DNA of 64,000 nucleotides from Nitrosovibrio tenuis (GTDB lineage Bacteria > Pseudomonadota > Gammaproteobacteria > Burkholderiales > Nitrosomonadaceae). Positions within the stretch are counted from its first letter, which is position 1. Every line of letters starts with the position of its first letter. Position numbers and translations under genes: made by a program. The notes below the pieces were generated by a model. That model had not been told where the DNA came from. It searched no databases and saw only the letters and a list, made by a program, of their open reading frames with translations. Positions 28,736-36,374 of the stretch are shown piece by piece. Where the stretch lies: contig NZ_FOBH01000001.1 of NCBI RefSeq assembly GCF_900109785.1, positions 310,001-374,000 on the forward strand. Direction: 5' to 3'.

Positions 28736-31700
28736 ACATCCTGCTCATCTCGCAGTGCGACAAGCGGGCGCTGACGGAAACCCGGCGCATCCTCGACCAG
28801 TTCGGCGAGAGGCGCGGTGAGCGAACCTGGCAGACGCCGATTACCCAGGATGGACTCGACACGCTACGCCAGTTGCTGCGCAAAACCGCGCGCAAGAACA
28901 CCGCTGTTGCCTGTCACTGGATACGTGGGCTCGACCATAGCGAACTGTTGTGGATAGTGGGGGACGCCAGCCGTTTCAACAGCCAGGGGGCAGTACCCAC
29001 CAACACTACCACGCGCAACATCCTGCGCCGTGAGGACGAAAACGATTGGCACACCGGCGAAGATATTCACCTGTTGACCGCGCTGGCAGCGCTGCTGCAC
29101 GATCTCGGCAAAGCCTGCCGCGCCTTCCAGATGCGACTGGAAGGAAAACTCGAGGAGCGCAACCAGTACCGGCATGAGTGGGTGTCGCTACGCTTGTTCG
29201 AAGCATTCGTCGGCGCCGACGACGACGCCAGGTGGCTGGCGCGGCTCGCGGCCCCCACCCCGCGGGATGACGATACCTGGCTGGATCCAAACCGGTTGCA
29301 GCGCGATGGATTGGATGAGGGCGTATCAAGCCCGTTTGCCCGTCTATCGCACGCACCCCTGGCTCAGGCCATTGGTTGGCTCGTGATCACGCACCATCGC
29401 CTTCCAACCTTGCCATGCAACAGCGATGGCAGCCGCGGCACATTTCAGCTCGGGTTGCTGAATAAGATACTGGAACGTATCGACGCCGGCTGGAATGAGC
29501 GGATAGATGAGGGCAATCGCCGCACCCTGCCGTACTATTGGCAATTTCCCCATGGCTTGCCCGTCGCCACGGACCTGTGGCGCAAGCTTGCAGCCCGGCT
29601 CGCACAACGCCTTCTCGCCCTTTGCGCCAAGCCCGGCAAGGGCAACTGGCTGAGCAATCCATATGTGATGCACATATCCAGGCTGAGCTTGATGCTGGCA
29701 GACCATCATTATTCCAGCCTGAAGGGGAAGGACCCAGGACGCGTGGAGGTGCCAAAGGGCTACCCGCTGTATGCCAACACCAATGACGGCGATTTCAATC
29801 AGACGCTGGATGAGCACCTGCTTGGCGTCGCTCAGCACAGTGCGGAAGTAACCCATGCGCTGCCGCGATTCGACGAGCAACTGCCGCGTCTCGCCCGCCA
29901 CAAAGGACTGCGCAGACGATCGCTGGACGAGCGGTTCCGCTGGCAGGACAAAGCCGTGGAAACAGCGGCGGCGATGCGCGCGCGCTCCAGCCACCATGGC
30001 GCCTTCATCGTTAACATGGCGTCCACTGGCTGCGGCAAGACGCTGGCCAATGCGCGCATTATGTACGCCTTGGCCGATGCCGAGCACGGCATGCGCTGCG
30101 CTTTCGCCATGGGATTGCGAACACTGACGCTGCAGACGGGCCGGGCGTTCCGGGATTTGCTGGGCCTGGGCGACGATGAACTGGCCATTCATGTCGGAGG
30201 CTCGGCCAGCCGTGCACTGTTCGAGCACTACGAGCAACGAGAGGAAGCCACGGGCTCGGCGTCGCGGCAGGATCTCCTCGATGAAGGTTCTTATGTCACG
30301 TTTGAAGGCAACCAGGATGCGCATCCGTTGTTGCGCCGTGTCATGCATGATTCGCAGGTGCATTCGCTTCTGGCGGCACCGCTGCTGGTGTGCACCATCG
30401 ATCACCTGACGCCAGCCACCGAGAGCGAGCGCGGCGGCCGCCAGATCGCCCCGATGCTGCGGTTGTTGAGCGGCGATCTAGTGCTCGACGAACCGGACGA
30501 TTTCGATATCGACGATCTCCCCGCGCTTACCCGCCTGGTCCACTGGGCAGGCCTGCTGAGCGCCCGCGTCCTGTTGTCATCGGCCACCTTGCCGCCAGCA
30601 CTGGTGCAGGGGCTGTTCGAGGCTTACCGCAACGGGCGCCAGCACTTCCAGCACAATCGGGGCGGACGGCCGGGCGCTACCAGCTCCGCGCCGGAAATCT
30701 GCTGCGCCTGGTTCGATGAGTTCAACCAATCGCAGGCGGATTGCGCGGACGCATCGGTGTTCGCCATGGCCCACCAATCCTTTGCCGCCAAGCGCCATGA
30801 TCGGCTGTCCAAGGCGGAGGTGCGCCGGCGCTGCCATCTGTTACCGCTAGACCTTGGCGCACTGAAACAGGATCATCATGCCGCGCATTTTGCCGAGCTG
30901 GTGCAAGCTGCTGCAATGAACTTGCATACGCGGCACCACAGTGTCGATCCCCGCAGCGGCAAGCGCGTCAGCTTCGGGCTGGTGCGCATGGCCAACATCG
31001 AGCCACTGGTGGAAGTTGCCCTGGCGCTGTACCGGCTGGGTGCGCCGGAAGGGGCGCGCATTCACCTGTGCACCTACCATTCGCAGTTTCCGCTGTTGAT
31101 TCGCTCGCACATCGAGCGCCAGCTCGACCAGGCGCTGAATCGCCGCCAACCTGAGGCGGTATTCGGCCTGCTGGATATCCGCCAGCGGCTGGATGCAAAC
31201 GACGAACCCGATCATCTTTTTATCGTGCTCGGATCACCCGTCACCGAGGTCGGGCGTGACCACGACTACGATTGGGCCGTGGTCGAGCCTTCGTCCATGC
31301 GGTCGCTGATTCAACTGGCGGGGCGTATTCGCCGCCACCGCGATGGCGAGTGCAAAACGCCGAACCTGCGTGTCTTCGATACCAATTTGCGGCACTTCCG
31401 GGAGCCGGGCAAAGAGGCGTTTTGCAAGCCGGGCTTTGAAACCGCGGTGTTTCGGTTGACGACCCACTCCATGACCGAACTGCTGTCCACCGCTGAGCGG
31501 GAAGTGATCGACGCCCGGCCCCGGATCATGTCAAGTCCACCAGAGGAATTGCAGCCAAAGATGCGGCTGGCCGACCTGGAGCACGCCAGGATGCACCGGA
31601 CCATGCTGGTCCAAATTGCCAGCACGGTTCCCGCTCCTTCCGGCCTGCGTCAGCGCGGGTCGGCCAGAACGGGTCTGCCCTCAGAGCTCAACGCCACGTG

Positions 31701-32112
31701 CTGGTGGCAAATGCCACCAGCCGATGCGCTGCTCACCGCCGTATTGCCGCAGCAGCAGCGTTTCCGCCGGGATGACATCAAGCGCGTGGATTTATTGTTG
31801 CGTCCAACGGGCGATGGGGATGACTACGAGCTGGTTCAACTGATGGACAAGTCGAATGGCCGGTGTGGTGAAAAAGAGTTTGCAGTGGTGGAAACATCGC
31901 ACAACCATCGAATTTCAGACATGGATGTGCAGGGTGCTGGCATCGAGCCCTGGGGCCAGACCGATTATTTGCAGGCATTGATCGAGCTGGCGGACGAGAT
32001 GGACATGCCGCTGGTCAATTGTGCTGAGCGCTTTGGCATTTTGGCTTTGCCGCACAGCGACAACGGTTGGCGCTTTCATCCGGTGCTGGGATTTGCGAAA
32101 GCAAGGGTATAA
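28732..32112 (+). CDS. cas3: Cas2-3 fusion nuclease-helicase, type I-F
   Basis: A 1126-aa protein, the right length for the I-F Cas2-Cas3 fusion. The N-terminal about 100 residues (MNILLISQCDKRALTETRRI) form the Cas2-like domain. An HD nuclease follows (LLTALAALLHDLGKACRAF), then the helicase with Walker A STGCGKTLANARIM and Walker B/DExx variant LVLDEPDDFD, motif VLLSSATLPP, and SLIQLAGRIRRHRDG (motif VI). The ATG at 28732 overlaps the cas1 stop; the longer upstream frame is discarded. It degrades target DNA after recruitment by the Csy complex and joins Cas1 for adaptation. Its stop codon abuts the terminator of an antisense mini-CRISPR. Confidence 0.96.
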   Translation: MNILLISQCDKRALTETRRILDQFGERRGERTWQTPITQDGLDTLRQLLRKTARKNTAVACHWIRGLDHSELLWIVGDASRFNSQGAVPTNTTTRNILRREDENDWHTGEDIHLLTALAALLHDLGKACRAFQMRLEGKLEERNQYRHEWVSLRLFEAFVGADDDARWLARLAAPTPRDDDTWLDPNRLQRDGLDEGVSSPFARLSHAPLAQAIGWLVITHHRLPTLPCNSDGSRGTFQLGLLNKILERIDAGWNERIDEGNRRTLPYYWQFPHGLPVATDLWRKLAARLAQRLLALCAKPGKGNWLSNPYVMHISRLSLMLADHHYSSLKGKDPGRVEVPKGYPLYANTNDGDFNQTLDEHLLGVAQHSAEVTHALPRFDEQLPRLARHKGLRRRSLDERFRWQDKAVETAAAMRARSSHHGAFIVNMASTGCGKTLANARIMYALADAEHGMRCAFAMGLRTLTLQTGRAFRDLLGLGDDELAIHVGGSASRALFEHYEQREEATGSASRQDLLDEGSYVTFEGNQDAHPLLRRVMHDSQVHSLLAAPLLVCTIDHLTPATESERGGRQIAPMLRLLSGDLVLDEPDDFDIDDLPALTRLVHWAGLLSARVLLSSATLPPALVQGLFEAYRNGRQHFQHNRGGRPGATSSAPEICCAWFDEFNQSQADCADASVFAMAHQSFAAKRHDRLSKAEVRRRCHLLPLDLGALKQDHHAAHFAELVQAAAMNLHTRHHSVDPRSGKRVSFGLVRMANIEPLVEVALALYRLGAPEGARIHLCTYHSQFPLLIRSHIERQLDQALNRRQPEAVFGLLDIRQRLDANDEPDHLFIVLGSPVTEVGRDHDYDWAVVEPSSMRSLIQLAGRIRRHRDGECKTPNLRVFDTNLRHFREPGKEAFCKPGFETAVFRLTTHSMTELLSTAEREVIDARPRIMSSPPEELQPKMRLADLEHARMHRTMLVQIASTVPAPSGLRQRGSARTGLPSELNATCWWQMPPADALLTAVLPQQQRFRRDDIKRVDLLLRPTGDGDDYELVQLMDKSNGRCGEKEFAVVETSHNHRISDMDVQGAGIEPWGQTDYLQALIELADEMDMPLVNCAERFGILALPHSDNGWRFHPVLGFAKARV

Positions 32113-32138
32113 AAAACCGGCCGACTTGTAAATCGGCC
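32111..32138 (-). terminator. Intrinsic terminator of the antisense mini-CRISPR
   Basis: On the minus strand GGCCGA (32138-32133) pairs with TCGGCC (32124-32119) around an 8-nt loop, followed by GG and TTTTTT (32116-32111). The T-run exists only in the minus direction, so the terminator serves leftward transcripts, not cas3. Confidence 0.75.
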
Positions 32139-32158
32139 CTGCCTATGCGGCAGTAAAA
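32139..32158 (-). repeat. Degenerate CRISPR repeat psiR2
   Basis: A 20-nt truncated repeat on the minus strand matching 17 of the first 20 positions of the array repeat: stem CTGCC/GGCAG identical, loop GCATA instead of GCGTA, 5' flank TTTTA instead of GTTCA. The 3' handle is replaced by the terminator stem. Confidence 0.8.
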
Positions 32159-32185
32159 AACGAATTGAAAAATAGAATACACAGT
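32159..32185 (-). other. Spacer-like segment (psiS) of the mini-CRISPR
   Basis: 27 nt between the two degenerate repeats (array spacers are 32-33 nt). Starting ACTGTGTATTC, it matches the minus strand at 32275-32259 at positions 1-5, 7 and 9-17. Positions 6 and 18, which are flipped out of type I guide duplexes, are among the mismatches. Pairing is largely lost after position 17. Confidence 0.7.
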
Positions 32186-32212
32186 TTTCTAAGCTGCTTT
32201 TCAGCAGTTTGG
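32186..32212 (-). repeat. Degenerate CRISPR repeat psiR1
   Basis: 27 nt on the minus strand with stem CTGCT/AGCAG and loop GAAA. Relative to the array stem CTGCC/GGCAG the loop-closing C-G pair is changed to T-A on both sides, preserving the 5-bp stem. The handle CTTAGAAA matches 7 of 8 bases of the array handle. Confidence 0.75.
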
Positions 32213-32258
32213 AGAGTTTACATTAAATAAGAGCCTGTAATTTCCTTTTAATAGAATG

Positions 32259-32277
32259 AAAATAGAAAATACAGTGG
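32259..32277 (-). promoter_or_regulatory. Predicted self-target of the mini-CRISPR guide in the csy1 upstream region
   Basis: Minus-strand protospacer-like site 32275-32259 with the type I-F PAM CC at 32277-32276 immediately 5' of it. It lies 46-62 nt upstream of the csy1 ATG. It overlaps the weak -35 (ATACAG, 32269-32274) of a candidate -10 (TACTAT, 32292-32297), so bound Csy complex could block csy transcription. Confidence 0.65.
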
Positions 32278-32320
32278 TTAACAGACAGTGCTACTATTGC
32301 CCATCATAAAGGAGAATAAA

Positions 32321-33625
32321 ATGGACAATATCGATGCGCAACGCGTCGGCGAATTACGGGTACTCATTGCCGGGTTTCTTAAGAAGCGGCTCGATGACAA
32401 GCTCGACAAACTCAAGGACGACGACCCCAAGCGCGGCGAACTCCATGCGCAGTTCACCCCTGCAAACTGGCTCGAAAATGCGGCTTGCCGTGTCAGCCAG
32501 ATTCAGGCAGTGACACATTCGCTCAAGCCAATTCATCCCGACGCGAAAGGCACCAGCTTATACAGCCCGCCGCATGTTCAGCCAATACTGACGGTTGTAG
32601 GTAGCCACTGCCTGGGGGATGGGTTTACAAGCGATGTGGTCGGCAACGCCGCCGCGCTCGATGTGTACAAATTCCTCAAACTGGAACATAGAGGGCGCAG
32701 CCTGCTGGCCTTTTCCCTGGCGCGCGATGCCGATCTGGCGGCGGCGTTGAGTAGCGACCCAGCACAAGCGCAAGCATGGATGGCCGCATTTGCCGGCTTG
32801 ACCGAACGACGCGGCCGGGTGGTCTCGCACACACTTGCCAAGCAACTTTATTGGCTGACAGGCGAAGATCCGCATGACGACGCCAACTTTCACCTGCTCG
32901 CGCCGCTGTATGCCACCTCATTGGCGCATCACGTCTATCAGGCGGTGCAGGACGATCGCTTCAGCGAAGAAGCCATGGCGGCACGCAAAGCCAAAAAAGA
33001 AGGCGAATACAGCGCGCGCCCGGTGCGGCAATATCCTGATCTGGTCATTCAAAAACTTGGCGGAACCAAACCACAGAATATCAGCCAGCTCAACAGCGAG
33101 CGGCGCGGCGATAACCTTTTGTTGGCCTCCCTGCCGCCTGCCTGGCGCTCAATTGACGTGAAGCCACTGCTGGTCTCCAATTCGATGTTCCCGCGCTTCA
33201 GCCGACGCGCGGAGGTGCGGCAATTGGTCAAGGCTCTGCTTGCGTTCCTGAAAGCCGATCCGATACAAAACCTCAAGACCCGGAAACGCCGCATGGAATT
33301 AGTCAACGGCATCATCGATGAGTTCTTGCAATTTTCCGCCGAGCTGCGCTTCCTCCCGTCGGGCTGGAGCCAAACACCGGCGTGCCGTCTCTCCAGCCCG
33401 GAAAAATACTGGCTAGACCGCGATGGCGTCGAATGGGCTCTGACGTCGGAGGGTATGCCGCTGCCCACCGATAATGCCGAGCGCGTCAGCGCGCTGTTTG
33501 CCAACTGGCTTAACGCGCAACTGCGTGACCCGCTGCCCATGGGTGATCCAGAATTTCTGGAATGGCGCAACCGGATGTGCGAAGAGATCAAAGCCGAAGA
33601 ACGGGAGAGCCGTCATGACAACTGA
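32321..33625 (+). CDS. csy1: Csy1 (Cas8f), type I-F large subunit
   Basis: Large subunit of the Csy surveillance complex; with Csy2 it binds the crRNA 5' handle and recognises the CC PAM. The product is about 434 aa. The ATG at 32321 is chosen for its AGGAG at 32310-32314; the frame opens further upstream but without a better signal. Family-like regions include PANWLENAACRVSQIQAVTHS, HIKALL-type Lys-rich stretch YPDLVIQKLGGTKPQNISQL, and NSERRGDNLLLASLPPAW. It is the first gene of the csy1-csy2-csy3-cas6f operon, separated from cas3 by 208 bp holding the mini-CRISPR. Confidence 0.95.
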   Translation: MDNIDAQRVGELRVLIAGFLKKRLDDKLDKLKDDDPKRGELHAQFTPANWLENAACRVSQIQAVTHSLKPIHPDAKGTSLYSPPHVQPILTVVGSHCLGDGFTSDVVGNAAALDVYKFLKLEHRGRSLLAFSLARDADLAAALSSDPAQAQAWMAAFAGLTERRGRVVSHTLAKQLYWLTGEDPHDDANFHLLAPLYATSLAHHVYQAVQDDRFSEEAMAARKAKKEGEYSARPVRQYPDLVIQKLGGTKPQNISQLNSERRGDNLLLASLPPAWRSIDVKPLLVSNSMFPRFSRRAEVRQLVKALLAFLKADPIQNLKTRKRRMELVNGIIDEFLQFSAELRFLPSGWSQTPACRLSSPEKYWLDRDGVEWALTSEGMPLPTDNAERVSALFANWLNAQLRDPLPMGDPEFLEWRNRMCEEIKAEERESRHDN

Positions 33626-34625
33626 GCAAACACGGAACAAAGCGCTGCTGGTGCTGCCGCGCCTGCGCGTGCAAAATGCCAACGCCATTTCCAGCCCCAT
33701 GACCTGGGGATTTCCGGCCATCACGGCATTCACCGGCTTGATGACCGCCCTGACAAGGCTCTTGGGACCTGATGCGGGGATCGCGTTCTACAGTGTCGGT
33801 ATAGTCTGCCACAGCTTTGAGCCCCAGGTGACCCAAGGCGGCTATACCCGAAGTTTTCACCTGACGCGCAACCCGGTGCTGCAAGACGGCAGCACCGCCG
33901 CCATCGTTGAAGAAGGCCGAGCCCATCTCGACATCACCCTGGTATTCGAGGTTGAACTGGCGGCGGCACTGCTGAGCGAGGCCGAACGCGCGCAACTGGC
34001 CGCGCACATCGGCGACGTGCTTGCAGGCATGCGTATCGCGGGCGGCAGCGTCGTGCCGCCACTGCCGGGAAAGTTTCGCAATCCTCCTCGGCCGTCATTA
34101 AAATTGGTGTCTGACGACCCTGAGGAACGCCGCAAAGAATTCCGCAAGCTCAGCCGCCGCTTGCTTCCCGGCTTTGCGTTGGTATCGCGCGACGACCTGC
34201 TGCAAACACGGCTGGCCGAACTGCAAAAGACGACCCTTGGTGCGACCTTGCTGGATGCCTGGCTTGACCTCTCGCGCCTGAACCACCGTGCCGTTCGCCA
34301 GAAAACGGTGGATGAGAAAACCGGGGACACCATTGAGACCGTTGAATGGGTGACCGACAGCCGCCCCGGCTGGATCGTGCCCATGCCGGTAGGATTTGCG
34401 GCGCTCTCTGAGCTGCACGATCCCGGCACCGTGGCTGGCGCGCGCGACCCCAATTTGCCGTTCCAGTTTGTTGAAAGTGTCTATTCGATGGGGCAGTGGA
34501 TCAACCCCCTGCGCCTCACCGATATCAGCGATCTGCTTTGGGAACCCTTCCATGACAGCGGTCTCTACCGTTGCTTCAATGCGTACCAGGCCCCGTCGCC
34601 CTTACCTGTTTCCCCAACCACTTAA
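33615..34625 (+). CDS. csy2: Csy2 (Cas5f)
   Basis: A 336-aa Cas5-family subunit that pairs with Csy1 to cap the crRNA 5' handle. The ATG at 33615 overlaps the csy1 stop by 11 bp, indicating coupled translation; the open frame from 33474 is an upstream extension. Features include [36 protein letters not shown], a central [15 protein letters not shown], and the C-terminal [17 protein letters not shown]. Complete. Confidence 0.95.
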   Translation: MTTEQTRNKALLVLPRLRVQNANAISSPMTWGFPAITAFTGLMTALTRLLGPDAGIAFYSVGIVCHSFEPQVTQGGYTRSFHLTRNPVLQDGSTAAIVEEGRAHLDITLVFEVELAAALLSEAERAQLAAHIGDVLAGMRIAGGSVVPPLPGKFRNPPRPSLKLVSDDPEERRKEFRKLSRRLLPGFALVSRDDLLQTRLAELQKTTLGATLLDAWLDLSRLNHRAVRQKTVDEKTGDTIETVEWVTDSRPGWIVPMPVGFAALSELHDPGTVAGARDPNLPFQFVESVYSMGQWINPLRLTDISDLLWEPFHDSGLYRCFNAYQAPSPLPVSPTT

Positions 34626-34642
34626 ATCAAGGAGTTTTCAGC

Positions 34643-35677
34643 ATGGCAACTACCGCTCTCAAAACCGCGTCTGTGCTTGCATTCGAGCGCAAACTGGACC
34701 CTTCCGATGCCTTGTTTTTCTCCGGATCTTGGGGTCAACGCACCGCCAGCCAGGAATGGCCCGCCGTGAGCGTGCGGGAAAAATCAGTGCGGGGCACCAT
34801 CTCCAACCGGCTGAAGACCAAAGACCAGGATCCCGCCAAACTCGATGCCGCGATTGAGAACCCCAATCTGCAAACCGTGGACGTGGCCGCCCTCCCCGCC
34901 GATGCCGATACCCTCAAGGTTGGCTTCACGCTGCGCGTACTGGGCGGTGCGGGCACGCCCTCGGCCTGCAACAACGCTGACTACCAGCGCAAACTGCAAA
35001 GCACGGTAAAAGGCTACGTCGATACGCACGGCTTTGCCGAGCTGGCCCGGCGCTACGCCTGCAACCTGGCCAATGGCCGCTTCCTCTGGCGCAACCGCCT
35101 GGGCGCTGAGCAAATTTCGGTGCGGGTAGCTCAACTGGTCAATGGCCAGCCCGCGCAGGCTTGGACTTTTGACGCCCTGGCGTTGTCGCTGCGACACTTC
35201 GATGCGCCATCTGAAGCTGCGGCGGCATTGGCACAATTGAGCGCGCTTATTGCCGAGGGCTTGGCCGGCAACCGCCATGTTCTGCTGCAAGTCACCGCTT
35301 TTGTAGGCATGGGTGCAGGACAGGAAGTGTTTCCTTCGCAAGAACTCATTCTCGATAAGGCAAAGACCACCAAAAGTAAAACGCTATACACCGTCAGCGG
35401 TATCGCCGGCATTCACTCGCAGAAGATAGGCAATGCCCTGCGCTCCATTGACGACTGGTATGCCGGGGCGGAGGAGAATGGCCCTATTCCGGTGGAACCT
35501 TACGGTTCGGTCACCACGCAGGGCAAGGCTTACCGCAAGCCCACCGACAAAGCGGACTTCTATTCGCTTTTTGACAACTGGCTGCTCAAAGACCGGACCC
35601 CTGCGGCGGAGCAACAGCATTTTGTGTTGGCCACGCTGATTCGCGGCGGGGTATTCGGCGATGCGGACAAGGAATGA
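34643..35677 (+). CDS. csy3: Csy3 (Cas7f), backbone subunit
   Basis: A 344-aa backbone protein, six copies of which wrap the crRNA spacer in I-F complexes. The ATG at 34643 has AAGGAG at 34629-34634. It contains [58 protein letters not shown] and [20 protein letters not shown], characteristic of Csy3. It lies 17 bp after csy2 and 3 bp before cas6f. Confidence 0.96.
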   Translation: MATTALKTASVLAFERKLDPSDALFFSGSWGQRTASQEWPAVSVREKSVRGTISNRLKTKDQDPAKLDAAIENPNLQTVDVAALPADADTLKVGFTLRVLGGAGTPSACNNADYQRKLQSTVKGYVDTHGFAELARRYACNLANGRFLWRNRLGAEQISVRVAQLVNGQPAQAWTFDALALSLRHFDAPSEAAAALAQLSALIAEGLAGNRHVLLQVTAFVGMGAGQEVFPSQELILDKAKTTKSKTLYTVSGIAGIHSQKIGNALRSIDDWYAGAEENGPIPVEPYGSVTTQGKAYRKPTDKADFYSLFDNWLLKDRTPAAEQQHFVLATLIRGGVFGDADKE

Positions 35678-35680
35678 GCC

Positions 35681-36244
35681 ATGGATCACCACATAGATAT
35701 CGATGTACGGCCGGATCCGGAGTTTCCAGCCCATCAACTCATGGGTGCGCTTTACGCCAAGCTGCACCGGGCCTTGGTAGCAAGAAACAGCAACTGCATC
35801 GGCGTGAGTTTTCCGGGTTTTAATTCACGAGCGCCGCATTTGGGCACGCGGCTGCGCCTGCATGGGAATCTTGCGACGCTTTCGGCTTTGATGGCGAGCG
35901 ACTGGATAACCGGAATGCGTGATCACGTTACACTGATACCGCCAACCCGCGCGCCTGAAAATGCCAAGCATTGCGTCGTGAGACGCGTCCAGGTCAAAAG
36001 CAGCCCGGAACGGTTGCGCCGGAGGTTGATGCGACGCCACGACCTGGACGTCGAGGAGGCCCATCGGCGTATTTCGGACGAGGTTGCCCGGCTGGCGGAC
36101 CTGCCTTACGTGCAATTGCGCAGCACCAGCAGCGGCCAGTCCTTCAGGCTGTTTATCGAGCATGGTCCAGCCCAGTCCCACGCTGTTGCAGGCAACTTCA
36201 ATGCCTATGGGTTGAGCCAGGTGGCCACAATTCCATGGTTTTGA
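35681..36244 (+). CDS. cas6f: Cas6f (Csy4) crRNA-processing endoribonuclease
   Basis: A 187-aa endonuclease that recognises the 5-bp repeat hairpin and cleaves at its 3' base, leaving an 8-nt handle. The catalytic His is probably that of LYAKLHRALVA near residue 30. The arginine-rich helix RVQVKSSPERLRRRLMRRHD binds the hairpin groove. The C-terminus FNAYGLSQVATIPWF is a Csy4 hallmark. It immediately precedes the leader and array. The same enzyme would be expected to cut the mini-CRISPR hairpins at 32.1-32.2 kb. Confidence 0.95.
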   Translation: MDHHIDIDVRPDPEFPAHQLMGALYAKLHRALVARNSNCIGVSFPGFNSRAPHLGTRLRLHGNLATLSALMASDWITGMRDHVTLIPPTRAPENAKHCVVRRVQVKSSPERLRRRLMRRHDLDVEEAHRRISDEVARLADLPYVQLRSTSSGQSFRLFIEHGPAQSHAVAGNFNAYGLSQVATIPWF

Positions 36245-36374
36245 CCATTTTTTAATGGGTCTGAATTTGTTCTTTAAAAATCTATAACTTATGTTCTGCC
36301 TGAATTTTTAAGTGGGTACGCTATTTTCTGTTTAATCTTGTTAGGGAATAGGCATTTGCATGATTTTTGATCCA
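36245..36374 (+). promoter_or_regulatory. AT-rich CRISPR leader
   Basis: 130 bp of AT-rich sequence between cas6f and the first repeat, with T-rich blocks and a small palindrome GACCATT/AATGGGTC at its start. Weak promoter-like boxes TTGTTC (36267-36272) and TATGTT (36290-36295) have a 17-bp spacer. The only degenerate repeat lies near the far end of the array, agreeing with the leader being here. Confidence 0.75.

Larger units (their letters stand above)
32111..32213 (-). ncRNA. Candidate cas-regulating crRNA-like RNA (degenerate mini-CRISPR)
   Basis: Reading the minus strand: repeat-like hairpin 1 (32212-32186), spacer-like 27 nt (32185-32159), repeat-like hairpin 2 (32158-32139), then a terminator (32138-32111). 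The order repeat-spacer-repeat-terminator is what a minimal guide RNA gene needs. Cas6f cutting after each hairpin would give a guide with the 5' handle CTTAGAAA, one base from the CTCAGAAA of the main array. The guide matches the csy1 upstream region beside a CC PAM. Comparable cas-repressing RNAs (CreR type) are known in other subtypes; function here is inferred. A decayed second array is the main alternative. Confidence 0.7.

Noticed and set aside
29344-30405. A 353-codon open frame antisense to cas3
   Set aside because: It lies wholly within the cas3 helicase region, has no recognisable domain and no ribosome-binding site.
32113-32160. First reading of the hairpins after cas3 as a plus-strand terminator
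   Set aside because: No T-tract follows on the plus strand; the T-run and repeat handle are only present on the minus strand, so the mini-CRISPR reading fits better.
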